Shown here one piece after another: positions 10,178 through 19,873 of a stretch of DNA of 33,930 bases. The notes under the pieces are model-generated. The model searched no databases. It was given only the letters and a program-made list of their open reading frames with translations, and was not told the DNA's origin. Source of the stretch: Rhizophagus sp. LPA8_4_AMF (lineage: Eukaryota; Glomeromycota; Glomeromycetes; Glomerales; Glomeraceae); contig JADRCO010000429.1 in assembly GCA_021464525.1 (NCBI GenBank), positions 1 to 33,930 on the forward strand, written 5' to 3'. The position numbers were made by a program, and so were the translations under genes. Positions within the stretch are counted from its first letter, which is position 1, and every line of letters begins with the position of its first letter.

Positions 10178-11335
10178 TTAAGCTACATTCACTTGATAAT
10201 CCTTTCCATCTCTTTCGTTTTCATTTTTTTCAACATTATTAGATTGATCGTTATTTTCCAAACTTGAATTTTTTCGATTTCTCTTTTCTCTATACAACAT
10301 GAACGAGGCTGCAAGTCCGACGACAGCCCAATATACAAAATAACCAACTGTTGTTCCAACGGTAGCTTTAATTCTCCATCCGAATATTGTTGACATGATC
10401 GACCAGAAAAGATTTTTTTTGGGATCACAACAATTTAATTTCCATACAACATGTTCATAAGTTTCTGTTGCTTCTTGTAATTCATGTATTGCAGTGGAGA
10501 AAAGGCCAGCGGCAACGAATAAAAGAAATACTGTAGTAATGTTAAAAAACACAGCCATTGACATCTTATGTGATCCTTTGTAAATTATAAACCCAATTAA
10601 GAATCCGGTAATAATTCCCAAAATGATAGGAATTGGAAGTCCAGTTGCTGGGTATTGAAAACCGATCTATTAGTTTGAAGATATATATAAGAAAATCAGA
10701 TGATGCGCGCGTAGATCTAAATTCGTCACACTTGGTTGCTTGTAAGATAAAGAGGGATGGTCAAATAATACTTACTCCGGCCATGAACACGAATGTTTCG
10801 ACGCCTTCACGACATACAACAGTGAATGGTAAAAGGATCAAGGCCCATTTATTTCCTCGTTCATGTTTTCGAAGATAATTTTCAGTGGCTTCTTTTAATT
10901 TGTTTTCCCATTTAGCTCTCCATTGATTGACTCTTAGCATACTTAATGCCATAAAGGTAATAACAACTGAGGCAATAAGACAGAACGATCCCTCTATTTT
11001 TTTTTAAAAAAATAAGAGAATGAAATTAAAAAAAAAATCCAGAGAATTAGTATTAGACATAAATGATATTACTTACCCCACGCGGCTTCACTTTCTTCCC
11101 AGAGGTTCTTTTTGATAGTATAAAATATGCCAATAAAGATAGCACCAATTAATAAAGAAACTCCTAAACCAGCAGCAGTTCCATACCAAATTTGTCTTTT
11201 AAGTTTCTTTCGTACTGTCTCATCATTAAGAACCAATTTATCGATGAACCCTAAGAGAACTGCAAGAATAATTGTAGCCTCAAGAGTTTCTCTTAAGAGA
11301 ATGAAATAAGCAGGAACATCGAATAAATAAACCAT
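10178..11335 (-). CDS. FTR1: High-affinity iron permease, FTR1 family
   Basis: Three exons on the minus strand: 11335-11077, 10993-10776, 10666-10178; 321 residues, GT-AG introns. The start is the first Met and matches the family N-terminus (VPAYFILLRETLEA). Both iron-binding REXXE motifs are present, RETLE (15-19) in the first membrane segment and REGVE (148-152) in the fourth, with the following FMAGIGFQYPATGLPIP block. Seven hydrophobic segments can be traced, ending in a charged Asn/Glu/Lys-rich cytosolic tail. In fungi FTR1 transports iron that a multicopper ferroxidase (Fet3) has just oxidised at the plasma membrane; the two usually work as a complex. No ferroxidase gene is in this window, although the two are often adjacent in other fungi. 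Transcription control by iron is expected but no clear GATA-type iron element is seen. Confidence 0.95.
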
Positions 11336-12315
11336 TATATACGAATTTTGTCGTTAAAATAAAAATTTTTTTGAAAAAAAAATATTGACGTTAAAGAAAC
11401 TGATGCTAAAGAAATTTGTTTATTGGGAGGGGATATGCCTAAAGAAAAGAAATAACGTTAAACTTTGGACTTTTTATATGTATTTTTCACTTGATATGAA
11501 TATCATTGGGATTGCCATTTTTGCGATTCTTTTTTCCCTACAATTAAAAGTTGATCACAAAAAAAAAAAGATTGAAATTTTAATATTATTAAGATAATCA
11601 AATCCTCTTAAGTAATCAGTATGGTCTTACAAGAGATAACTCTAACGATAATTATAACTCAAAATAAGTGAAAATTGTGTAATTCGTGAACATTGATCAA
11701 TTTATAATTCTTAATATTATGTAAAAAAAACAAATCAAAAAATTTTAAAATTTGTAAAATGAAACACACATGCAGCCACTTTAAGTAATACTTAAAGTTA
11801 GTCCCGAATTTTTGATTATAAATCACCAATTGGGAATAATGTGCAAATGATTAAATGATTAGTGAGATTGAGATTCTTTATTTGCATACACAAAAAAAAT
11901 TGCCTGATTACTTTTGCCAAGAAAATTTAATTTCGTAATAATCTCATTGTATTTAAAATAAGAATAGTTAACCAATCATTTGGATAATTAACGCGTTCAA
12001 ATTCTAGATATGGATAATGATTTTCATTTGATTTTTTTTTGAATATCTAGATTTTCCCTCCCCCTTTTTTTTAAACGGGATCACATTCAAATGTCAACAG
12101 TTGTTTATCATATGATTGGGGTTTGACTTATGTCAAACATAAATTAAACTTTTTTTAGTTAAGCACGCTTTAATTAAACTAATAAGTCCATATTAAATAT
12201 GAAATCAAAAATAGAAAGCAACATTCTTGAAATGTGATTATCGACAATATTTTAATTAGAAATATAATTTTATTAATTATACAATGAACTAAGTCCGTGA
12301 ATTATATATACAGTA
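11336..12315. other. Spacer upstream of the iron permease gene
   Basis: About 1 kb of AT-rich sequence and the presumed FTR1 promoter. Scattered GATAA cores (near 11593, 11634 and 11649) could bind GATA factors, but no full ATCWGATAA iron-regulator site is seen. A 70-codon plus-strand frame at 11385-11597 has no recognisable features. Confidence 0.45.
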
Positions 12316-12647
12316 TACTTGTTCGGAGGTTCATCCAAAACTTCAAAGAAGTTATGAGTTTCGATCACATATACAGTACATTATGCGTTGAATGTAATGA
12401 TATCTTTTTTCACACGCACAATTACTCAAAAATTCAGAATTTAGAATATACTCATTGGAAACTTCCAATGACTTTTTATTGGAATTGGACCTTACGATCC
12501 TTCCAATTCCAATCCTTTCCGATATTCCAATAATTTTGTATCCATATTATGTCAGTTACATATATATGCATATGTAATCTATGGTATCAAATGGAATTCT
12601 ATTAAGGTTGGGAGGTTAGTTTCCGGATGATCATCCGGAGTACAGTA
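12316..12647. mobile_element. Probable mariner-like MITE with TA ends, 332 bp
   Basis: The left end (TACTTGTTCGGAGGTTCATC) and the complement of the right end (TACTGTACTCCGGATGATCA) are imperfect inverted repeats of about 30 bases, both ending next to TA (12314-12315 and 12648-12649). The interior is rich in hairpins: CATTGGAA-AC-TTCCAATG near 12452 and a larger one built from TTATTGGAATTGGA and its complements at 12476-12532. There is no coding capacity. TA target sites are typical of Tc1/mariner elements. The end match contains small gaps, so the exact termini are tentative. Confidence 0.5.
12622..12639. repeat. Perfect 18-base palindrome
   Basis: TCCGGATGATCATCCGGA is its own reverse complement. 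It lies in the right terminal repeat of the mariner-like element and may be a transposase or protein-binding site. Confidence 0.7.
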
Positions 12648-12894
12648 TAGTTTATATAGTAAGCTTATAGAATAATGTATTAATAGTTGGAGAAGAGAGT
12701 TATTTTTCATTACAAAGCAATAGAAGTAAATGATAAATGTATGAAAATTTCATGTTATTAATAAAATATTGAACTTATTGAAAGACCAAGTTCGTCATAA
12801 TTAAGATAATATTTTCTTGCAAAGTTCTAACGCATAGATATATGATACGAGGACAAATTTTCATATGATTATTTAATTTTTATTATTTTTAAAT

Positions 12895-13210
12895 AAAAAT
12901 GTTACTTTTTTTCCATTCTGCCAAAATTAACGAAATTCCTATGGTAGACATAATATCAACCATTTCTTGAAGTTAATATATCATGTCTGCCCGGTGAATC
13001 ATAAATCTGGAGCTGTAAAGTAACGTCAAAATTAATTTACTATAATTATATTGGCAAAGTATCACTTATAATGAATTGTTTAATAACATATTTAGGACGA
13101 AATAATAATGAAAAATTGAAATTTTATATATATTAAATAAATTGCTAATTGAATTTACATACCGTAAATGATATACATCTTCAATAATATCAGTAATATC
13201 CATGTTATCC
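12895..13210 (-). pseudogene. Relic of a Ras-like small GTPase
   Basis: On the minus strand 13210-13163 reads MDNMDITDIIEDVYHLR, ending at a GTATGT donor, like the Ras switch I region (TIEDxYxxR). After an apparent 148-base intron, 13012-12900 reads LQIYDSPGRHDIL, then TSRNG, a stop, YYVYHRNFVNFGRM. This follows Ras switch II (LEILDTAG) and the next strand (RNGDGFxxVYxxxNxxxF). The usual DTAG is DSPG, the joined frames disagree across the intron, about a dozen residues between switch I and II are missing, and a stop sits at the place of Ras G-D-G. No P-loop was found. A decayed fragment is the simplest reading; chance similarity of such short pieces cannot be excluded. Confidence 0.4.
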
Positions 13211-13550
13211 ATATTCACAAATATTTTTTAAGAGGATATCTTTTTGAAATAATTTTGATACAAAAAAATTTAAACCTGATAAGTGATTAATATGGTTCAG
13301 GCGGATTTATGAATATTGTCCGTCATGTCAAATTAAAGTATTTTAGTCACCAAATTTTCCCATGGACGTCAAAAATGAGCCCCAAAAAATTTTTTGTACT
13401 CCAAATCTTGCGTCTAACCAATTTTCCCACTATCTAACCAATTTTTCAGTGTTAAAGGCACGTCATTATTTGACATTTTTTTAGGGAAAAGGCTTTAAAA
13501 TTGATTTCACATGTATCTGTAAGTCAATTTAATTCCCGAGGGCGCAGCAG

Positions 13551-13559
13551 GAATTTTTG
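13551..13559. repeat. Target-site duplication, left copy
   Basis: GAATTTTTG, identical to 13792-13800. Confidence 0.6.
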
Positions 13560-13791
13560 GATTTCCACAGCGTACCCTCACAAACAAAATCACGTGACTT
13601 TTATTCATCACCGGTCTCACACCCTACCGAGTTTCCCATTTCCATAAGTATCTGAGGGACTTGGTTTTTTTCGAGTAGGCAAATATTTATTCATCACCGA
13701 TTATTCGTCACACATAATTTTCACGTGTTAGTGCATAACGCCGTAATGCCGGTCATTTCGTGACATTTTTGTAGGGTACGCTGGGGTAATC
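13560..13791. mobile_element. Mutator-like MITE, 232 bp
   Basis: The ends are 19-base inverted repeats with two mismatches: GATTTCCACAGCGTACCCT at 13560-13578 and, read on the minus strand from 13791, GATTACCCCAGCGTACCCT. The match continues loosely inward (ACAAA, TCACG). Identical 9-base direct repeats GAATTTTTG flank it at 13551-13559 and 13792-13800. Nine-base target duplications are typical of Mutator-like elements. There is no coding capacity. The interior near the right end (13752-13775) resembles 13463-13487 outside the element, so a second partial copy may lie to the left. Confidence 0.7.
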
Positions 13792-13800
13792 GAATTTTTG
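13792..13800. repeat. Target-site duplication, right copy
   Basis: GAATTTTTG, identical to 13551-13559. Confidence 0.6.
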
Positions 13801-14268
13801 CCAAATTTCAAACATAAGTTACTCGGGTTAAAAAGACTGCGTGTCCAATGTGGATCCAAGTTCACATGACTCACATGACTGCACTAAAATGGAGAAATTT
13901 TTTTTTTTTTAAAATGGACAAATAATTTATTAAAACTTGATTAATTTTACATAAAATGAATGAATGCTAATTCCTATAAACATTATTAGACCTCAAAAAT
14001 AAGTATTTATTAATACAAAAAGTAAACCTGATAATATACAATATATATATATATATATATGTAATATACATACATCACATATAGTTGAATAAGCAAGATA
14101 TATACATAGTTCAACCAGAAAGGGGAGATTTAGGAATGAAAAAAAAGTTTAAAAATGAAGGAAGTATCTGAAAGGAGAAATATTGAAATAGGATGAAAAG
14201 ATCAAAAATGCGTCAAGCATTTTTTTCTCGATTAATTGTAACAAATCAAATTGTGCCTGCGAGGTTAT
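13801..14268. other. Spacer downstream of the PARP-like gene
   Basis: No gene seen. Contains the doubled 'cacatgact' near 13863-13880, a (TA)9-10 run at about 14041-14060 and the presumed 3' untranslated region of the PARP-like gene. Confidence 0.5.
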
Positions 14269-15717
14269 TCATTGGAAGACAATAAGATACTTTGGGATTG
14301 TGGCCTAAGAAGATATTTATCAGTTAATATAATTCATTAAATTCATAAGGTCATAAGCTCAACATACCTCATCTTTCTCAATTATCAATATTGAGTTTAG
14401 TGAAGTGGATACTACATCAACTACAAACATTGCTTTCACGTTATTACTGCTACAGTAACTTAGCGATGTGGCTGAATTATTCGCGAACCACATTCCTAAA
14501 AAAAGTGTAAGAAATTATTTTTTTTTTTTTAAAAAAAAAAAATTATAATCAAATAAACAAAAATGAATATACTTACTCTGATTATAACGAGAATATTTTG
14601 TTTTATTGCCTTCTTGAACGATACCACAAACTCCACAACCAATTTTACAAAATAAAGCACATTTATTATTGATAAAATGTTGAGGTTTACATATAAATGC
14701 GGTCTTAGTGCCGTGAAACATTCTATGACAAATCTGAGATTCTGATATATTGTTGTTTAGAGCCAACTCTTTTTTAAACTGTTCGTGAGCTTTAACAAGT
14801 TTTGTTGGCATTTGTAAACGAATGATACCAAGGATATTTTTATTTGGTAAACCAACTTGAAAGAATTTTTTAATCTCGATATATTCTTCATCTTTTGGAG
14901 AAAGTGTTTTCAATTTCGTCCTTCTAATTGTCTTGATTGTCTTGATTGATTTTGAGTTCTTTTTCTTCCCTTTCTTCTCTTTTTTCTTTATACAACAATA
15001 GCTATCTGTTTCCGTTTCATAAGCAGAATCATTTTGTTCCATATCCGAACTTTCGATACTAGTATTTACTGTAGAATTTGAATAATTATTATTTTTAATA
15101 CTCCAATTTTTAATAGGTTCGGGCTCACGTTTAGAAAAACTAAACAGTTTCTTCTTCTTTTTGGTAGAATCTACAAGGTTTTCTTGAAGAACAAGTATTT
15201 CTTGACTATTATCAACGCTATTATTTATCGTCGTTGAAGCGTCAGAAGTCGTCGAAGATTTATGTTTCAAAATGGAACTATAATTCCAGGGAAAATGACT
15301 AAATAAGGAAGCAGATTTAGTCGAAGAATTAGCTGTTGATTCCGGCTTTATTGAACCTTTATCAGAAAATGAAGTCACTGATGTTAAGACAACAGGTTGA
15401 GATTCGTTAATAACTGGTAAAGGAATTTCCGAAGATGATGAAACCGAAGTTGAAGATGATGTTGAAGTTTTTGTTGATAAACTTGCGACTTTTAATTGTG
15501 AATTTTGATCCTCTTCAAGAGCATCGCTATAAAGAGAAGAATTAGAACATTTATTATTACATTCTTCTAACTGATATTTAAGAATGTCATTTTTCCTTCG
15601 AATGCTATTTATTTTAAATTTTAAAACGTTTCCAAAAATAAGTTTCTTTTGAGAAGGTTGTGAAGATTGAGTGTTATTCGCAGTACAGTCTTGATGTGTT
15701 ATTGTTTCTTGAATCAT
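14269..15717 (-). CDS. PARP-like ADP-ribosyltransferase with disordered N-terminus
   Basis: Three exons on the minus strand: 15717-14577, 14495-14368, 14304-14269; 434 residues, GT-AG introns, last exon 36 bases. Residues 1-275 are Ser/Thr/Asn-rich and probably disordered, with a Lys-rich tract (244-272, KKKEKKGKKKN) that could be a nuclear localisation signal. Residues about 290-434 look like a PARP catalytic domain: MFHGTKTA with the NAD-binding His (H335), a Cys cluster (C352-C364), MWFANNSATSLSYC with the Tyr (Y394), KAMFVVDVVS and the terminal IPKYLIVF. Aligning the last part with PARP1 by hand puts Ile416 where polymerising PARPs have the catalytic Glu, suggesting mono-ADP-ribosylation or an inactive enzyme. 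Similar small PARP-like proteins occur in many fungi. Substrate unknown. The family call is motif-based. Confidence 0.75.
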
Positions 15718-16080
15718 GTTTATTATTTATTTTTATTTTTTTTTTTTCCCTTGATTCAGATGTGTGACTGTGATTATAATTTGCAAGAAAATTCGCAGCA
15801 AAAAAAAGGGAGAGAAATTTTAGGATGATAAAATAATGATGATAAAATAATTTTAAAGGAATGATTGAAATTCAGGATGTTTAAATACTTTCTTGGCAAA
15901 AGAAGTTGCCAAGTACTTCCGGAGTAAAAAAAAAAAAAAAATTTTTTATTAGTTGAACTTGTAGAAAAAAAAAAATTTACATTAATTTTTTCTTTTCGGG
16001 GTTCATTGAAGTATTTTATTAAAAACAAAGATGGTAACACCATACATGTCCAACTTCTTTTATTTTACTTTATTTTTTTT

Positions 16081-16129
<49 letters not shown>

Positions 16130-17040
16130 TCTCTCAAAATATTGGTTTAAGAGAAAAAAAAAAGAATGTTTGGATAGAAAAGAAAGGGTTGATTTTAAGG
16201 AATTGTGAAATGTTATGTACCTAAGATCCACACATTTAAACAAAAGTAGTTTAGCCTATGAGTTATTTTGTTATTTTGACTCCGATAGTAACACGGACGG
16301 AAGAGCTTATGAAATATCGGCCCTTATTTAGCTATATAAAGGAATGATTTTAGGCACAATCCGTAGTATAAACCGGAAATTAATTCCTTTTTTTTATATA
16401 AATAGTAAGATTTTTAATTTAACAATAAAATGATGAACGAAATTTATTAATAACTTATTCGATCAAAAAAATATATTTATATATTTTAAAATTAAAAAAT
16501 AGAATCAGGGAAAATCAGGGAAAATCATATTTTGGTTATGATAGTCATTATAATTTAACCCTTAATAACGCACGGATAATAAATTCCGTTGTACATCTTT
16601 TTTGTTTTATTTGCCTCCTTTGAAAACAACGATCATTATCAAGTTCATAATAATCTTTATTATAACGTTAAAGGAATTTTTTTCTTTTTTTTTTCTTTCT
16701 TTGTTTCATAAAATAATAAAAAATGATACCTTTGTTTACTTTTCGATAAGTAAATCGGAACAACGCCATATGAAAGAAGCAAGCGACGAACTAATGAGCT
16801 ATTACTCTGTTAAGCATCAATGATGCATAGATAGGATATTTTTTAAAAGTATATTTGCGCCATAGCATTGACGTACTTTAAATTGAATGGTAGCACTATG
16901 AGTATTATGTAGAAACATATTACAAATTACCTAAAAGGGTTAACAGTTTAAGTTGATTAAGTTAGTCTTTTGCGATTTATAATCAAAAATAAAAATCATT
17001 TTACAAGACATTCCAAGTGAGTCAGTGAATGACAGACATC

Positions 17041-17126
17041 AGACGGTTTAGTCGGTTTATGCAAACCCGATCAGCAATGTGCGTGGTGTTACGCATACAC
17101 GGTACACGGTGTACGCGCACCGGTCC
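17041..17126. other. CpG-rich patch in AT-rich spacer
   Basis: About ten CpG dinucleotides in 86 bases, with repeated ACGGT and CACGG words and an inverted pair GTGCG/CGCAC at about 17080-17120. The surrounding kilobases have very few CpG. It does not fold into an obvious tRNA and has no reading frame. It may be an unmethylated regulatory island or the edge of a decayed element. Confidence 0.4.
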
Positions 17127-18435
17127 AATCATAAAGTATAACGTTTATTCATTGTTACTTATCAATTAATTTTGAAAAAAAAACGAATCATAGCATAATA
17201 AAAGAATGGCGGATTATATTTGTCACTTTTGTTGCGCAAATATATTTTAGATTTCACGATGTTACCATTTTTATTTATTATTCATTTCAAGTCCTAACTT
17301 TAAAAAACCGATAAAATATTTAGTCGAGATTCGAGAAATACTTAAAAAAAGATGTTCTGAAAAAAAAGGTTATTTCTACTAATGGCTATTGCTTGAAGAA
17401 CAATCTCAAGAAAATATTTTAGTTCATGGCACATAAAGAGAGAAATACAGTATTAAAAATTTATGACGATAATACTGGGCATTTAAATAGAAATCAATTT
17501 TTACTGCAATAGGATAAAAATTAAGATTACACTATTGATAATTTTAACCAGGATTACAAAATCACATGACATAATTTTCTTATGTTTGATGCAAGGGTTT
17601 ATATAAAATTCAAAAGACGTAAGTTCACAAACTCAATTGTGGTAAACCGCCACCGGACCAAACCGACGATCCGATCCCATGAAGTTGTTTTGTGATACGA
17701 TCACAAAGGATACATTAAATAATAAGAATAAAAATAAGCCCCTAATAATTTACGTCATTATTACGTCTAAATTATCATTTAATCACCAGTCATCACCTTT
17801 ATGATACACAGATAAAACAAATATTTGATTCATTTGATTCAGTTCCTTTTTTTTTAAGGCATAGGTCTAACTGTCACACTAATGCATACAATACTGTTAT
17901 CAAAGTGGGGCGAAGATGCTTTGTGGAGAACCTGCTGTTACACGAATCAAACCGATATTTTTGCATAAAAAAATGTATCAAGTTAATATTTAATAAAATT
18001 GATCTAGATAATTGGGCGTCTTGCTTTTGTTTCCCTTTTCTCGTCGCGAAATAATCATGACTTTTGCCCATAATGCAATTAAATAATTCGATCTATGCTC
18101 TTTAAGCGAAAAACAGAATTTTTAGTTGAAATTAGATTTTAGATTCTCACGTAAACATATAGTACCTTCTTTTCAGTCTAACCATACATTATAGACAATA
18201 TTTTCTTCCCACAATTGTTAATAAATAAATTCTCGTTTTTTTTTTGGCATTAATTTTTTCACTTTTTTTATTTGATAACATATAGTATTATCACTCGTGC
18301 ATCCGTGTTCGTTTCTCTCTAATTTTTTTATAAGCCATTGTACTATTTAAAATTATTTATCTTGTATTTCCGTGTTTGAGAGAGCCGGTGTGTATTTTGC
18401 GTATTTATAACTTTATATATCTTTTTTTTATTCTT

Positions 18436-18444
18436 ATGAATTAG
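18436..18444 (+). promoter_or_regulatory. Two-codon upstream reading frame (ATG AAT TAG)
   Basis: A complete minimal frame ends 3 bases before the start codon of the 64-residue protein at 18448. In eukaryotes such start-stop-like frames can limit initiation at the next AUG. Whether it is in the transcript is unknown. Confidence 0.35.
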
Positions 18445-18447
18445 ACA

Positions 18448-18642
18448 ATGAATAAGTCAAATAGTGGAAAAAGCGTTAGTGATGCAAAAAAATCCGCCAA
18501 TGACCGATCGAATGCTTTTAATAAGAACTCTTCGGCTTATAATAAAACGACCGAAAATAGCAAGGAAGGTGTCACCTCTAAAGCATCTCATAATGCTGCG
18601 GCGAAAAACAATGAAATTATTAGAGATAGCGGGAAAAAATAA
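18448..18642 (+). CDS. Small, very hydrophilic protein (hydrophilin-like), 64 aa
   Basis: Single-exon frame of 64 residues beginning MNKSNSGKSVSDAKKSANDR. It is made almost wholly of Asn, Ser, Lys, Ala, Asp, Glu, Gly and Thr and contains no Leu, Trp, Cys, Pro or Gln. In DNA this AT-rich, random frames are normally full of Leu, Ile, Phe and Tyr, so the composition argues for a selected protein. It has no hydrophobic core, signal peptide or membrane segment and should be disordered. Composition recalls hydrophilins and LEA-like stress proteins, but I recognise no family motif. The start is the first long-frame ATG; a two-codon upstream frame precedes it. A splice extension cannot be excluded. 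Confidence 0.55.
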   Translation: MNKSNSGKSVSDAKKSANDRSNAFNKNSSAYNKTTENSKEGVTSKASHNAAAKNNEIIRDSGKK

Positions 18643-19207
18643 ATGGAATCGTTCACTTTTTTTCTTTTAGAAAAAAATAGTTTTTTTTTATTTTTCGCAT
18701 AAAACGTATTTAAGAATTTTTTTTTTTTTCCTCAAATATCTCTCTTCCTTTATATTTTAACGATTTTTCTTTTTCTTTTTTGACTTTAAACGCGTCGTAA
18801 ATATTATTTTTTTTCATATTAATGATCTATACATTAAAGAGGCTTTAAAATAATCAATTTACGACAATTAAAATAAAATAATTCCATAGTTTCTCGATTT
18901 AGACTCTTATCTCATGTCAAATGATTTAAAAAAGTTAGTTGCCAACTTTTTTTTAGATCTAAATTTCGGATATAAAAAAAGTTACGTTTTGATACAACGC
19001 GTTATACAATATTTCTCCTTTCAAACGATGAATTCAGAATTAGAAAAAGATGATGTAAGAAAGTTAAAGTGAACCGATAGTTTTTTTTGCATTTATCAAA
19101 AATAAAATAAATTAAGTATATATTATACTCTGTATTTATATAATTTATATTAATATAATATTTGAAATAAATAAATTTTTTTTTTCTAAAAAAAGACGAA
19201 TATCGAC
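18643..19207. other. Spacer and leader of the zinc-finger gene
   Basis: AT-rich with several T-runs. Contains a 14-codon frame at 19028-19072 upstream of the zinc-finger start, possibly a uORF. No gene. Confidence 0.45.
19028..19072 (+). promoter_or_regulatory. Possible 14-codon uORF of the zinc-finger gene
   Basis: ATG to TGA, encoding MNSELEKDDVRKLK, 135 bases upstream of the start at 19208. Its charged composition is unlike random AT-rich frames, so it might alternatively be a vestigial first exon. Transcript data would decide. Confidence 0.25.
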
Positions 19208-19873
19208 ATGGAGATTAACGATGAAAATATTAAAAATGATAACGAGGAATCTAATGGATCAAGTATTAGCGATGATGACGAGAAATTTTATGATAAATTT
19301 GATAATTACGCTAGAACTGTAAGATCTGAACTCGTTCTTAAAACTATCGAAAGTAACATCATCAAAAAAGCGAAAGAAACGAAAATCGAAGAATCTCCAA
19401 AGCCTAATCAATTAAATAACAAGAAATTCAAATGTAACTTTTCTGGATGTGAAAAAGCTTTTGTTCGAAAGAATAAATTGGTTATTCATATGAGGTCCCA
19501 TACGGGTGAACGACCATATAAATGTGAGGAACCTGGATGTGGAAAGAGTTTTTTGCAATCTTATAATTTAACATATCATACAAGAACTCATACTGGCGAA
19601 CGTCCTTACATATGCCCCGAACCAGGTTGTGGAATGTCTTTTGCGACGTCCAGTCATTGTTCGCGTCATAAGAGAACTCATTCCGGGGAACGTCCTTACC
19701 AATGTAAAGAACCTGATTGTGAAAAAAGTTTCGCGCAATTATATAATTTGAAAGTTCATATGAGATCTCATACTGGGGAACGTCCATATAAATGTAATGA
19801 ACCGGGATGTGAAAAGAGATTTGCATATAACACTCCTTTAAAAGAGCATATGAAGACTCATATTCACGAGTAA
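19208..19873 (+). CDS. C2H2 zinc-finger protein, five fingers
   Basis: Intact single-exon gene of 221 residues. Residues 1-72 are acidic (SDDDEKFYDKFDNYA) and then Lys-rich. Five C2H2 fingers follow in tandem with the C-x4-C-x12-H-x3-H spacing of TFIIIA/YY1-type fingers, at residues 76-98, 106-128, 136-158, 166-188 and 196-218. They are joined by TGERPY or SGERPY linkers, the signature of sequence-specific DNA binding. All cysteines and histidines are present. The protein is probably a nuclear transcription regulator; its target is unknown. Two or more broken copies of the same kind of gene follow at 20421-22700 on the same strand, so this is the surviving member of a local tandem family. The C-terminus stops right after the last finger (THIHE). 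Confidence 0.9.
   Translation: MEINDENIKNDNEESNGSSISDDDEKFYDKFDNYARTVRSELVLKTIESNIIKKAKETKIEESPKPNQLNNKKFKCNFSGCEKAFVRKNKLVIHMRSHTGERPYKCEEPGCGKSFLQSYNLTYHTRTHTGERPYICPEPGCGMSFATSSHCSRHKRTHSGERPYQCKEPDCEKSFAQLYNLKVHMRSHTGERPYKCNEPGCEKRFAYNTPLKEHMKTHIHE

Larger units (their letters stand above)
15718..18447. other. Long AT-rich spacer (2.7 kb)
   Basis: No supportable gene on either strand. It holds A/T homopolymers around 15740-15980, a TA microsatellite at about 16094-16128, a CpG-rich patch at 17041-17126, a perfect 7-base-stem hairpin TTGTGAT-ACG-ATCACAA near 17690, and a TGACGTAA-type site near 17751. The last 300 bases are the presumed promoter of the small gene at 18448. Confidence 0.5.

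Noticed and set aside
11385..11597. Plus-strand 70-codon frame upstream of FTR1
   Set aside because: Contains one hydrophobic stretch but composition is that of random AT-rich DNA; it lies in the FTR1 promoter.
11590..11655. GATA-type iron-responsive element for FTR1
   Set aside because: Only bare GATAA cores are present, which are expected often in such AT-rich sequence; the extended ATCWGATAA form was not found.
12297..12533. Plus-strand 78-codon frame
   Set aside because: Mostly inside the inverted-repeat element at 12316-12647; its Phe/Trp/Asn words come from the TTGGAAT repeats.
15774..16224. Frames on both strands with Phe-rich and Lys-rich runs
   Set aside because: Generated by homopolymer and TA-microsatellite tracts.
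17874..18071. Minus-strand 65-codon frame
   Set aside because: No recognisable motif, no splice context, and it lies in the spacer upstream of the small plus-strand gene.
19482..19826. Minus-strand 114-codon frame
   Set aside because: Antisense of the zinc-finger repeats; its periodic text mirrors the finger periodicity.
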